Assembly (NCBI GenBank): GCA_050740455.1
Contig: JBOIDF010000001.1
Span: forward strand, 1-64,000
DNA length: 64,000 nucleotides
Origin: USCg-Taylor sp050740455
Lineage (GTDB): Bacteria; Pseudomonadota; Gammaproteobacteria; JACCXJ01
Direction of reading: 5' to 3'
Shown here one piece after another: positions 40,949-49,342 of the stretch; within the stretch, counting starts at the first letter, position 1, and each line of letters opens with the position of its first letter. The notes below the pieces were generated by a model, which did no database searches, was not told where the DNA came from, and worked only from the letters and a program-made list of their open reading frames with translations. Position numbers and translations under genes: made by a program.

Positions 40949-43237
40949 GTGCGTACGGCAACGCTAGCTTTTCTGCTCGGCGTCTTAGCGCTATACCCGT
41001 TTCCCGATCTGCCCGATGCCCGCTTGGGCGCCGTCGCCTTGCCGCTGCTCGCGGCGTCAATCCGATTTCACTCCCTGCGCGTTCCGGCGTGGTTTGCGCT
41101 GGGGTTTGCCTGGGCCTTGCTCCGGGGGTCCTCTATCCTCGCGGCCGGGCTACCGCCGGCGCTCGAAGGCGAGCCTCTCGTCATCGAGGGAACCGTGGCC
41201 GGTCTTCCGCGCGCCTACGAGCGTGCGCTCAACTTCGATATGGACGTGGCGGCGGTAACCGGAATGGGTCGGGACTGGCCCTCCCCCGGGCGCGTGCGCC
41301 TGAGCTGGTACGGCCGGGAGCGCATCCTCGTTCCCGGGGAGACCTGGCGATTGGCGGTGAAACTGAAACGTCCGCACGGATTCATGAATCCCGGCGGCTT
41401 CGATTATGAAGGCTGGTTGTTTCAGCACCGCATCCGGGCGCTCGGTCATGTCATCGATAGCCACCGAAACCGGCGCTTGGAGGCCGCTCGCGGCGCCCCG
41501 GTCGATCGCTTGCGCCAGCGGCTGGCGCTGAAGCTCGCGGGGGTGGCGCGGCAGTCATCCCAGGGTAATGTATTGACGGCCCTGGTGATCGGGACGCAGG
41601 ACGCCATCGGCGCGGAACAATGGCAGGTCTTCAACCGCACCGGCACCTCGCATTTGGTCTCGATCTCCGGCCTGCACATCGGGCTCATCGCGCTCCTTGG
41701 CTTTTGGGTGGGCCGGTGGCTCTGGTCCCTGCCGGGATTTACCGTCCTGTACGTTGCCGCCCCGCGTGTCGGCGCGCTCTGCGCAACGCTGGCCGCGCTC
41801 ATGTACTCGGGCCTCGCGGGCTTTTCGGTGCCCACGCAGCGTTCCTTCATCATGGTCGCGGTATTGATGTCCGGGACCATCGTAAACCGCTTATTCAAGA
41901 CCATCGACCTCTGGTTCATCGCGCTATTGCTGGTGCTGATCCTGGATCCGTTTAGCGTGCTGGCGCCGGGCTTCTGGCTGTCCTTCGGGGCAGTGGCCTT
42001 GATCCTTTATGGGATGGGCGGGAGGGTCGCGCCTTCCGGCCTCTGGTGGCGGATCGCGCGCCTGCATGTCGTGGTGGCGATCGGCTTGACCCCGGTGCTG
42101 TTGCTGATCTTCGGCCAGAATCCCACCGTGGGTCCGGTCGCGAATGTCCTCGCGGTACCGTGGGTAAGCGTGGTGGCGGCGCCGTTGGCCTTGGCCGGCA
42201 CGGCCTTATGTTTTGTCTGGGAGTGGGCGGGGATCGCCTTGCTGGATCTGGCGCTTAAAAACCTGGAGGGGCTTTGGGTTTATTTACAGTATCTATCGGA
42301 ACTCGACTATGCCACCTGGGTGCGGGCCGTTCCGGTGCCTTGGATCGGTGGGGCGGCGCTGATCGGCGCTTTGATCGTGCTCGCACCGCGCGGCATCCCG
42401 GCCCGTTGGCTGGGGCTCGTGTGGTTGCTCCCGCTCCTAATCACACCGCCACCGCGCCCGAAAGAAGGAGAGCTATGGTTCACTTTGCTGGATGTCGGGC
42501 AGGGCCTTTCCGCGGTCGTGCAAACCCGCGACCGCACCTTGGTATACGACACCGGGCCGAAGTTCAATGAGCGCTTCGACGCCGGCCGCGCGGTGTTAGT
42601 CCCCTTTCTCAGGCAACACGGCATCGCGCATGTCGATACGCTCCTCATCAGCCACGGCGACAGTGATCACACGGGCGGGCTCGGCAGTCTGCTGGCGGAA
42701 GTCTCGGTGGGACGAATTCTCGCGAACGGACCTATCGGCGGCCGGCGGGTCTCGGTGTGTCGAGGCGGTCAGCGCTGGCGCTGGGGCGAGGCGAACTTTT
42801 CGGTGCTGCATCCCGCACTCGATGCGAAGGGTTCCGACAACAACCGTTCCTGTATCCTCAAACTTTCCCTCGGGGACAGGTCCGTATTGCTACCGGGCGA
42901 TATCGAGGCCGAGGCGGAACACGAGTTATTGAAGCACCACCGGGAGAGCCTGAAGGCGGACATTTTGGTGGCCCCCCATCACGGGAGTAAAACCTCGTCC
43001 ACGGCGAGCTTTATCGATGCGGTCGCCCCCGACTACGTGCTTTTCGCCGTGGGCTATCGAAACCGCTATCGCTTTCCTGATGCCGATGTTCTGCGCGACT
43101 ATCGGGCGCGGGGCGCCATCCCGTTGCTGAGCGCCGAGGAAGGCGCGATTCGGTTTCGCTTCGGCCCTGGGGCCCGCCACGCTCCGGAGCTCTACCGTAA
43201 AGAGACGAGGCGGTTTTGGCGGGCCGATGCCCCTTGA
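40949..43237 (+). CDS. comEC: DNA internalization-related competence protein ComEC/Rec2
   Basis: The 762-residue protein has the three ComEC parts: a DUF4131-like N-terminal region, the Competence domain (TGTSHLVSISGLHIGLIALL, then LAALMYSGLAGFSVPTQRSF) with many membrane helices, and a C-terminal MBL domain (LLDVGQGLSAVVQTRDRTLV, ISHGDSDHTGGLGSL, VAPHHGSKTSS). It forms the inner-membrane channel for single-stranded DNA during uptake. GTG 40949 is preferred, with AAGGAAG seven bases upstream. The MBL metal ligands look intact, suggesting an active nuclease domain. Confidence 0.92.
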   Translation: MRTATLAFLLGVLALYPFPDLPDARLGAVALPLLAASIRFHSLRVPAWFALGFAWALLRGSSILAAGLPPALEGEPLVIEGTVAGLPRAYERALNFDMDVAAVTGMGRDWPSPGRVRLSWYGRERILVPGETWRLAVKLKRPHGFMNPGGFDYEGWLFQHRIRALGHVIDSHRNRRLEAARGAPVDRLRQRLALKLAGVARQSSQGNVLTALVIGTQDAIGAEQWQVFNRTGTSHLVSISGLHIGLIALLGFWVGRWLWSLPGFTVLYVAAPRVGALCATLAALMYSGLAGFSVPTQRSFIMVAVLMSGTIVNRLFKTIDLWFIALLLVLILDPFSVLAPGFWLSFGAVALILYGMGGRVAPSGLWWRIARLHVVVAIGLTPVLLLIFGQNPTVGPVANVLAVPWVSVVAAPLALAGTALCFVWEWAGIALLDLALKNLEGLWVYLQYLSELDYATWVRAVPVPWIGGAALIGALIVLAPRGIPARWLGLVWLLPLLITPPPRPKEGELWFTLLDVGQGLSAVVQTRDRTLVYDTGPKFNERFDAGRAVLVPFLRQHGIAHVDTLLISHGDSDHTGGLGSLLAEVSVGRILANGPIGGRRVSVCRGGQRWRWGEANFSVLHPALDAKGSDNNRSCILKLSLGDRSVLLPGDIEAEAEHELLKHHRESLKADILVAPHHGSKTSSTASFIDAVAPDYVLFAVGYRNRYRFPDADVLRDYRARGAIPLLSAEEGAIRFRFGPGARHAPELYRKETRRFWRADAP

Positions 43238-43261
43238 CCCCGCCGGATCCCGGAGGCGGGG
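43238..43261 (+). terminator. Hairpin directly after comEC
   Basis: CCCCGCC and GGCGGGG pair around a GGATCCCGGA loop directly after the comEC stop. A run of U does not follow, so it may act as a weak or Rho-assisted terminator, or simply protect the 3' end. Confidence 0.4.
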
Positions 43262-43288
43262 TTGAGCGGTCGCCGCTCGGGCGCCCGC

Positions 43289-43840
43289 TCAAGGCAGGAG
43301 ATCGGCGACCGCGACCGCCTGGCTCGCCCCGCTCGGCACGAGCGTTTCACCCTTTTTTACAATACGGTGCTCAAGATAATCTGAGCCTTGCGGGTTCCGG
43401 TAGACCTCGAGCACACCCTCGATGAGGTTGGCCAGCCAGTATTCCGGGACCCCATTCCGGGCATACAGCACCCGCTTTGTGGAACGGTCGTAGGCGAGCG
43501 TGGTGTCGGCGATCTCCACGAGGAGCACGGCGTTGCTCGGGTGGCTCGTGAGGAAGTCCCGCGGCCTGCCCGGGACGATCGCGAGATCGGGCTCCGGTGC
43601 CGAGCCGGCGTCCAGGGCTACGGGAGACTGGATACGGACGACATAGCCGTCTCCGTACGCACGGCGCAAGGCGTCGTGCAGGAGGCAGAGGGCCACCGCG
43701 TGCGCTTCGTTCTGAGGCGCCATATCCACGATCTCCCCGTCGATCAACTCCAGGCGTTGGTCGGGTTCGAAGCCCCCGAGCCGCACTACACGCTCATATT
43801 GCTCGCGCGTCCAACGATGAGGCTTGGGAAGGGTGCTCAT
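43289..43840 (-). CDS. Uma2 family (DUF820) endonuclease-like protein
   Basis: The 183-residue protein has the PD-(D/E)XK core of Uma2 proteins: RLELIDGEIVDMAPQNEAHA near the N-terminus, EPDLAIVPGRPRDFLTSHPS with the catalytic aspartate, and AVLLVEIADTTLAYDRSTKR with Glu and the usual S-x-x-x-D-R-x-x-K. The family is common in cyanobacteria and scattered elsewhere; its biological function is not established. It is a single-gene unit converging on comEC. Confidence 0.88.
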   Translation of the reverse strand: MSTLPKPHRWTREQYERVVRLGGFEPDQRLELIDGEIVDMAPQNEAHAVALCLLHDALRRAYGDGYVVRIQSPVALDAGSAPEPDLAIVPGRPRDFLTSHPSNAVLLVEIADTTLAYDRSTKRVLYARNGVPEYWLANLIEGVLEVYRNPQGSDYLEHRIVKKGETLVPSGASQAVAVADLLP

Positions 43841-44003
43841 GACAACTCTAACATAGTCTAAGGGTGGACCTGAAACAACCAGGGGTCAGGTCTCCTATCT
43901 TGCATACATTCAAACGATGATTACTACGGCATGTGTCGTATTCTACGGTGAATCGTGAAGACTATTGAAACGGCCAACGCCGTTGGGTGCAGGTTAACCA
44001 CTC

Positions 44004-44708
44004 TCAGTATCTGCGATTGCCTGCCGGCCGATACAGCCGCACGTGGCGATATTTAAAGAATGGGATCAGCGCCATGCCCGCGACAAAGCCGCTCGCATGA
44101 GCAACAAACGCCACGCCCCCTTGGTCCGCGCTGGTGAGTGCCGAATTGAGCAGCTGCACGCCAAACCATAGGCCCAGAACCCACAACGCGGGCAGGCGCA
44201 TGAGCTGCGAGAGAAAGCCGAAAGGTATTAGAACCAAGACTTGGGCACGCGGGAAGAGCAGCAGATAAGCGCCGAGCACGCCCGAGATGGCGCCACTGGC
44301 GCCGATCATGGGGATCTTGCTTTCTGGGTTGAGCAAGGACTGGCCAAGCGCCGCGATCGCACCGCACGCAAGGTAGAACACCACGAAGCGCCGATGCCCC
44401 ATGGAGTCTTCGACATTGTTGCCGAAGATCCACAGGTACAGCATGTTGCCGATGAGGTGCATGAAACCGCCATGCAGGAACATGGACGAAAAGACCGTGA
44501 ACCACGCCGGCGCCATCACCAGCTCCGGCGCTAATTCAATGTCCGTGAAGAATAAAGCGGGGATGAACCCTAAGCCATAAACGGCCTGATCATAAGCTTC
44601 GGAACCCAAGCTGCTCTGCCACAGGAAGATCAACGTGCAGGCACCGATGAGAGCCACCGTCACCAGCGGGGTGAGGGCGGCCGGGATATCAGCGCGTAGT
44701 GGAATCAT
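44004..44708 (-). CDS. Rhomboid family intramembrane serine protease
   Basis: The 234-residue protein has six or so membrane segments, the catalytic serine Ser138 in IGASGAISGVLGAYLL, its partner His204 in FVAHASGFVAG, and the conserved HLIGNMLYLWIFGNNVE of the second helix (residues 84-100). It would cut transmembrane proteins within the bilayer. Length and motifs are complete. It is divergent from the amidoligase cluster, across an 82-base gap that holds a good -10 box. Confidence 0.93.
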   Translation of the reverse strand: MIPLRADIPAALTPLVTVALIGACTLIFLWQSSLGSEAYDQAVYGLGFIPALFFTDIELAPELVMAPAWFTVFSSMFLHGGFMHLIGNMLYLWIFGNNVEDSMGHRRFVVFYLACGAIAALGQSLLNPESKIPMIGASGAISGVLGAYLLLFPRAQVLVLIPFGFLSQLMRLPALWVLGLWFGVQLLNSALTSADQGGVAFVAHASGFVAGMALIPFFKYRHVRLYRPAGNRRY

Positions 44709-44745
44709 GAGCGTTCACAATGGGTGCTTAGCAATCCTCAAACCG

Positions 44746-44751
44746 TATAAT
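44746..44751 (+). promoter_or_regulatory. -10 box upstream of the amidoligase cluster
   Basis: A perfect TATAAT lies 40 bases ahead of ATG 44791, in the only gap before the cluster of four or five coupled genes. The -35 region is not clear. Because the following genes overlap or are spaced by under 10 bases, this is the likely promoter of the whole run. Confidence 0.5.
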
Positions 44752-44790
44752 ATACGATGACACCCTACCGGCGAGTCCGCACAGCTCACA

Positions 44791-45081
44791 ATGACAAGCG
44801 AAAAGAAGATCGATAGCCCGCTTCTCGCCTCCTATGTCATCGCGGTTCTCACCGAGGATCACGGCGATCGCATGTTCGTCGCGCTCGATCAATACCGAAA
44901 TCGGTTGGTCTGGTCGCGGAAGTATCGGCCGTCGGTCGTGTATGACAGCGCCGACAAGGCGCTCATGGCGATGGAGGACATCAGCGGCGGAAGACATCCG
45001 CATTTGCTCGACGAAAAAGCGGGGGTGGATCTCGCGACGATGTGCGTATTGGAAACGAGCATTTCCTTCCGGTTTAGCTAA
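44791..45081 (+). CDS. Hypothetical protein at the head of the amidoligase cluster
   Basis: The 96-residue soluble protein shows LLASYVIAVLTEDHGDRMFV and ALDQYRNRLVWSRKYRPSVV, then YDSADKALMAMEDISGG. It carries no motif I can name, no signal peptide and no membrane helix; the pattern suggests a small alpha/beta fold. Its stop is eight bases before the C39-like gene. Its position suggests it is an accessory part of the same pathway, for example a carrier or regulator, which is inference only. Confidence 0.6.
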   Translation: MTSEKKIDSPLLASYVIAVLTEDHGDRMFVALDQYRNRLVWSRKYRPSVVYDSADKALMAMEDISGGRHPHLLDEKAGVDLATMCVLETSISFRFS

Positions 45082-45089
45082 GGCTTTGG

Positions 45090-45815
45090 ATGACGCTCCC
45101 GACAGAAACGCGGCTGCCCATCATCATGCAGCCGCAACCGGACGAGGCCACCTGCGGTCCGACCTGCCTGCATGCCGTGTATCAATTTTACGGCGGCAAG
45201 GACAGTCTGCACGCCGTGATCGAACGTACCCAGAGCCTCGACACCGGCGGTACGCTGGCTGTCTTCCTCGCCTGCGATGCCTTGCGCCGGGGCTATGCCG
45301 CAACCATCTACACCTATAACCTGCAAGTCTTCGATCCCACCTGGTTTAAAGCACCTGGCGCCGATCTGAGCGAACGTCTGCGGCAACAGATGCGGTATAA
45401 AACCGACGAGAAACTACAAACCGCTTGCCGTGGCTACTTGGAATTCCTTGTCCTCGGGGGGCAGTTGCGCTTTACCGATCTCACGCGGCGCTTGATCCGC
45501 GAATATCTTGGCCGCTCTATACCGATCCTCACCGCCTTGAGCGCGACCTATCTCTATCGCAGCATGCGCGAGTACGGGCCCAAGGACACGCCCGACGATA
45601 TCCGCGGCGAGCCGTCCGGCCATTTCGTGATACTGTCCGGATACAATCCGGCCGAGCGCACGGTATTGGTCTCCGATCCCTTGCTGCCGAACCCACTGTC
45701 CGACTCCCATCTCTATGCGATCGACGTGGACCGAGTGATCTCCTCCGTGCTCCTGGGGATCCTCACCTACGACGCCAATGTGCTCCTCATCCGGCCGCGA
45801 TCCCAAGCGCAGTGA
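45090..45815 (+). CDS. C39-like cysteine peptidase
   Basis: The 241-residue protein begins LPIIMQPQPDEATCGPTCLH and AVYQFYGGKDSLHAVIERTQ. QPDEATCGPTCLHAV is the C39/papain-like active-site pattern with Cys as nucleophile and Q ahead of it. SGHFVILSGYNPAERTVLVS and DPLL supply the His/Asp half. There is no signal peptide, so it acts in the cytosol. It may cleave a leader or amide bond in the product of the ligases next to it, or act in reverse as an acyltransferase. The gene ends nine bases before the RimK-like gene. Confidence 0.78.
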   Translation: MTLPTETRLPIIMQPQPDEATCGPTCLHAVYQFYGGKDSLHAVIERTQSLDTGGTLAVFLACDALRRGYAATIYTYNLQVFDPTWFKAPGADLSERLRQQMRYKTDEKLQTACRGYLEFLVLGGQLRFTDLTRRLIREYLGRSIPILTALSATYLYRSMREYGPKDTPDDIRGEPSGHFVILSGYNPAERTVLVSDPLLPNPLSDSHLYAIDVDRVISSVLLGILTYDANVLLIRPRSQAQ

Positions 45816-45824
45816 CGCCCTTCG

Positions 45825-47297
45825 ATGTCTATTCTTATCGTCGTCAATAATCCTCGGGATTGGCCCTTGCACATTCCGGGGGTGGAGGTCGTTCCGGCGC
45901 GCGCCTACCTGAGCGATTCCAATTACAGCGTGGACCGCAGCGCTAAGGTCTTCAACCTTTGCAAATCCTACCGTTACCAGAGCGTCGGCTACTACGTCTC
46001 GCTGCTGGCCGCGGCCCGCGGCCACAAACCGCTCCCGAACGTCAACACCATCGAAGATCTCAAATCGCAGAATATCATCCGCTTGTTGGCCGAGGACCTG
46101 GACGATACCATTAAGCGCGCGCTTACGCCCCTCAGTAGCGAGGAGTTCACGCTCAGCATCTATTTCGGACAGAATCCTCAGGGGCGCTATGAAACCCTGA
46201 GCCGGCAGCTTTTCAACCTGTTCGAGGCGCCTGCCCTGCGTGCCCAGTTCGTCCGCGACCACGAATGGCGGCTCAAAAACGTGCGCCCCATCGCTGCTAG
46301 CGAAATTCCCCCCGAGGATCATGACATCGTGGTCGCCGCGGCCACCAACTATTTCTCCGGACAGAAACGTCGCGTGCGTAAGCGCACGGTGCCGCGCTAC
46401 GCCTTGGCGATCCTCCATACCCCTAGCGAGCCCCGAGGCGCTTCCGATGCCAAGGCCCTGCAGCGCTTCGAGAAGGCTGCGGAAGCCGTGGGGCTCGATG
46501 TCGAAATCATCTCCAAGGACGATATAGGACGGCTCGCGGAATTCGACGCCTTGTTGATCCGCGACACCACGGCGGTCAATCACTATACCTATCGCTTCGC
46601 CCGGCGCGCGGCCGCCGAGGGCTTGGTTGTCATCGATGATCCGGACTCCATCCTCAAATGCACCAACAAAGTCTACCTGGCCGAGCTGCTCTTGCGTCAC
46701 GGCGTCCCCACGCCCAAGACGCTCGTCGTTCACCGTGACAACATCGATCAAATCGCCACCACGCTCGGCCTGCCGTGCGTCGTGAAACAGCCCGACAGCT
46801 CGTTCTCGCACGGGGTCGTGAAGATCGAGAATCTACAGGATCTCGAACCCACGGTGATCCAGCTTTTGGAAAAGTCCGAGCTGGTCGTGGCGCAGGAATT
46901 CCTGCCCACGGAGTTCGATTGGCGCGTGGGGATCTGCGATCGCCGCGCGCTCTACGTCTGCAAATACTTCATGGTCCGCCGCCACTGGCAGATCGTCAAG
47001 CGCGATGATTCCGGGCAGATCGGCGGCGAAGGGAGCGTACAGACGCTGAGCGTGGGTGAAACCCCCGAGGAGGTGATCCGCGCCGCGTTGAAGGCGGCGG
47101 ATCTCATCGGGGACGGGCTCTACGGTGTCGATATCAAGCAAATTGGCCGGCGCTGCTGCGTGATCGAGGTCAACGACAACCCGAATATCGACGCCGGATA
47201 CGAGGACGCCGTGCTGCGCGACGGCCTTTATCGCGAGATCATGGGGATATTTTTGAGGCGGATCGTGGAACATAAGCAAGCCAAGCACGAACGATGA
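45825..47297 (+). CDS. RimK-like ATP-grasp ligase with an N-terminal RLAN-type domain
   Basis: The 490-residue protein has two parts. The first 190 residues (MSILIVVNNPRDWPLHIPGV, then YLSDSNYSVDRSAKVFNLCK, SYRYQSVGYYVSLLAAARGH) match the N-terminal domain called RLAN of RimK-like ligases. The second is the ATP-grasp: KVYLAELLLRHGVPTPKTLV, LPCVVKQPDSSFSHGVVKIE, LVVAQEFLPTEFDWRVGICD, and CCVIEVNDNPNIDAGYEDAV for the metal. Such enzymes link amino acids by ATP-dependent amide bonds. It overlaps the GCS2-like gene by four bases, so both ligases are made together. Confidence 0.9.
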   Translation: MSILIVVNNPRDWPLHIPGVEVVPARAYLSDSNYSVDRSAKVFNLCKSYRYQSVGYYVSLLAAARGHKPLPNVNTIEDLKSQNIIRLLAEDLDDTIKRALTPLSSEEFTLSIYFGQNPQGRYETLSRQLFNLFEAPALRAQFVRDHEWRLKNVRPIAASEIPPEDHDIVVAAATNYFSGQKRRVRKRTVPRYALAILHTPSEPRGASDAKALQRFEKAAEAVGLDVEIISKDDIGRLAEFDALLIRDTTAVNHYTYRFARRAAAEGLVVIDDPDSILKCTNKVYLAELLLRHGVPTPKTLVVHRDNIDQIATTLGLPCVVKQPDSSFSHGVVKIENLQDLEPTVIQLLEKSELVVAQEFLPTEFDWRVGICDRRALYVCKYFMVRRHWQIVKRDDSGQIGGEGSVQTLSVGETPEEVIRAALKAADLIGDGLYGVDIKQIGRRCCVIEVNDNPNIDAGYEDAVLRDGLYREIMGIFLRRIVEHKQAKHER

Positions 47298-48535
47298 TCG
47301 CGGCGAGCGCAAGCCCCCTGTCCTTGTTCGCCGGCTACGGGATCGAGCTCGAGTACATGATTGTCGATTCTGCGAGCTTGGATGTGTTAGCGATCGCCGA
47401 TAAGCTTATCCATGCCGTGACCGGCGATTATCGATCCGAGGTCGAGCAAGGAGAGCTTGCCTGGTCCAACGAGATGGTGCTGCATGTTATCGAGATCAAG
47501 ACCAATGGACCGGCCGGCGCGCTCGAGCCCTTGCCGGCGCTGTTCCAACGCGACATCACGCGCGTCAACGAGTTACTCGCACCGCATGAAGCCTGCCTGA
47601 TGCCCGGGGCGATGCATCCTTGGATGGATCCGCGCAGCGACACCCGGCTTTGGCCGCACGAGTATAACCCCGTCTACGAGGCCTACGAGCGGATCTTCGG
47701 CTGCCAGGGACATGGGTGGTCGAATCTGCAAAGCGTGCACCTTAACCTGCCGTTCGCGGGCGATGCTGAGTTCGCCCGGTTGCATGCCGCCATTCGCGTG
47801 CTGCTCCCGGTGTTGCCTGCCCTCGCCGCAAGCTCGCCCATCGTCGAAGGACAATGCACCGGCATGCTCGACTACCGGCTCGAAGCCTATCGGTTAAACG
47901 CGCGCAAGATCCCCTCGATCACCGGGCGCGTGATCCCCGAAACCGTGTCGAGCCGCGGAGATTACGAGACCGGGGTCCTCGGCCCGATGTACCGCGATAT
48001 TGCGCCCTCCGATCCGGACAGCATTCTGCGGCACGAGTGGCTAAACTCGCGCGGCGCCATCGCGCGCTTCGACCGTTCGGCGATTGAAATCCGCGTCCTC
48101 GATATTCAGGAATGTTCGCTGGCGGACTTGGCGGTCCTGGCCGCGATCGTGAGCGCGTTGCAGCGCCTCGCCGCCGAAGACTGGGGCGATCTCCAGGCAC
48201 AACAAGCGCTTACGACCGAGGAGCTTGAGGCTATCCTGCTGGAAACCGCGCGTAGCGGCGAACAGGCGGTCATCGACAATACGCGCTTCCTGCGGGTGGT
48301 GAGGTTTCCGGATCGGCGTTGCGAGGCGCGGGATCTCTGGCATCATCTGATCGAGGCGGCGCCCGCGGGCGAGATCTGGCGCACACCTCTGCGGACGATC
48401 CTGCGCTCGGGCCCGCTCGCGCGGCGGCTGCTGCGCGCCGCGGGTAAGGAGCCGAAACGCTCGCGCCTCATCGCGGTTTACGCCGAGCTTTGCCGCTGCC
48501 TGGCTGCGGGACACCAGTTCCTTGGCCTCGATTGA
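47294..48535 (+). CDS. Glutamate-cysteine ligase-like amidoligase (GCS2 family)
   Basis: The 413-residue protein has GYGIELEYMIVDSASLDVLA as the opening GIE.E metal motif and VLHVIEIKTNGPAGAL for the E.K.. segment. LMPGAMHPWMDPRSDTRLWP, SNLQSVHLNLPFAGDAEFA and AIEIRVLDIQECSLADLAVL complete the GCS2/COG2170-like pattern. The glutamine-synthetase-like fold makes gamma- or other amides from an amino acid and ATP. Its companion genes are not those of glutathione synthesis, so the acceptor is probably different. It is coupled to the RimK-like gene, and its end overlaps the next gene. Confidence 0.88.
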   Translation: MIAASASPLSLFAGYGIELEYMIVDSASLDVLAIADKLIHAVTGDYRSEVEQGELAWSNEMVLHVIEIKTNGPAGALEPLPALFQRDITRVNELLAPHEACLMPGAMHPWMDPRSDTRLWPHEYNPVYEAYERIFGCQGHGWSNLQSVHLNLPFAGDAEFARLHAAIRVLLPVLPALAASSPIVEGQCTGMLDYRLEAYRLNARKIPSITGRVIPETVSSRGDYETGVLGPMYRDIAPSDPDSILRHEWLNSRGAIARFDRSAIEIRVLDIQECSLADLAVLAAIVSALQRLAAEDWGDLQAQQALTTEELEAILLETARSGEQAVIDNTRFLRVVRFPDRRCEARDLWHHLIEAAPAGEIWRTPLRTILRSGPLARRLLRAAGKEPKRSRLIAVYAELCRCLAAGHQFLGLD

Positions 48536-49238
48536 TTGCGTTATTGTCACCTGCGAGCACGCGAGCCGGCGCGTGCCGTTCCGCTACCGTGCGTTATTTC
48601 GTGGTCAGGAAGCGGTGCTGAAAACTCATCGAGGGTCCGATCTCGGCGCGCTACGGCTCGCGCGCGAGCTTGCGACGGCGCTGGAAGCACCGCTCTTCGC
48701 CGGGAGCGTAAGTAGGCTCCTAATCGATCTGAATCGCTCCTTACATCACCTGAAGGTGTACTCCGCGATCACGCGGGCTTGTACCGAGAACGACCGGCGG
48801 CGGCTCGCCGCGAATTATTACCTGCCGTACCGGAATGCGGTGGAACAGTGGATCGCGCACCGCGCCCGCCGAGGCCGCACCGTTTTGCACCTTTCCATCC
48901 ATAGCTTCACGCCGGTTTTGGACGGCCAGGTACGGCATGCCGATATCGGGCTTCTTTACGATCCCCGGCGGGCGTTGGAACGAACGCTCTGCGGCGCTTG
49001 GCGCCGGGCCCTTTGCAGGGCGGCGCCTGCGCTTACGCTACGGCTAAATTACCCTTATCGCGGTAAGACGGACGGCTTTACGGCATACCTCCGCCAGCGG
49101 TTCCCTTCTAGCGCTTATCTCGGGGTCGAAATAGAAGTCAACCAAACGCTTGTCCATAGCGGCTGGAAGCGGCTACGACAGTTGCTTCGCGCGACACTCA
49201 AGGAAACTCTTTGCAGCATGCTTCCATCGCCTGTCTAA
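48522..49238 (+). CDS. N-formylglutamate amidohydrolase family protein
   Basis: The 238-residue zinc-hydrolase-like protein begins IDCVIVTCEHASRRVPFRYR, with HRGSDLGALRLARELATALE (metal His/Asp). AGSVSRLLIDLNRSLHH gives the R-[LI]-[LIV]-D-x-N-R signature and VLHLSIHSFTPVL the next histidine. It would hydrolyse an N-acyl-glutamate or a similar amide. TTG 48522 is the only usual start that gives the full domain; it overlaps the GCS2 gene by 14 bases. It is the last gene of the tightly packed run. Confidence 0.88.
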   Translation: MASIDCVIVTCEHASRRVPFRYRALFRGQEAVLKTHRGSDLGALRLARELATALEAPLFAGSVSRLLIDLNRSLHHLKVYSAITRACTENDRRRLAANYYLPYRNAVEQWIAHRARRGRTVLHLSIHSFTPVLDGQVRHADIGLLYDPRRALERTLCGAWRRALCRAAPALTLRLNYPYRGKTDGFTAYLRQRFPSSAYLGVEIEVNQTLVHSGWKRLRQLLRATLKETLCSMLPSPV

Positions 49239-49342
49239 TCGCTGTTTAATAGCAACTGCGACGCCCCGATCAGCTCCGCCCGAGCCCGGGTGCAGTGTGC
49301 ACGGCTTTTGCCCTTGATGAGCATCGGGAGACTAAACTAATC

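Noticed and set aside
45414..46811. A 465-codon open frame on the minus strand opposite the C39-like and RimK-like genes
   Set aside because: It mirrors the high-GC coding frames of two well-supported plus-strand genes and shows no family motif; it is a shadow frame.
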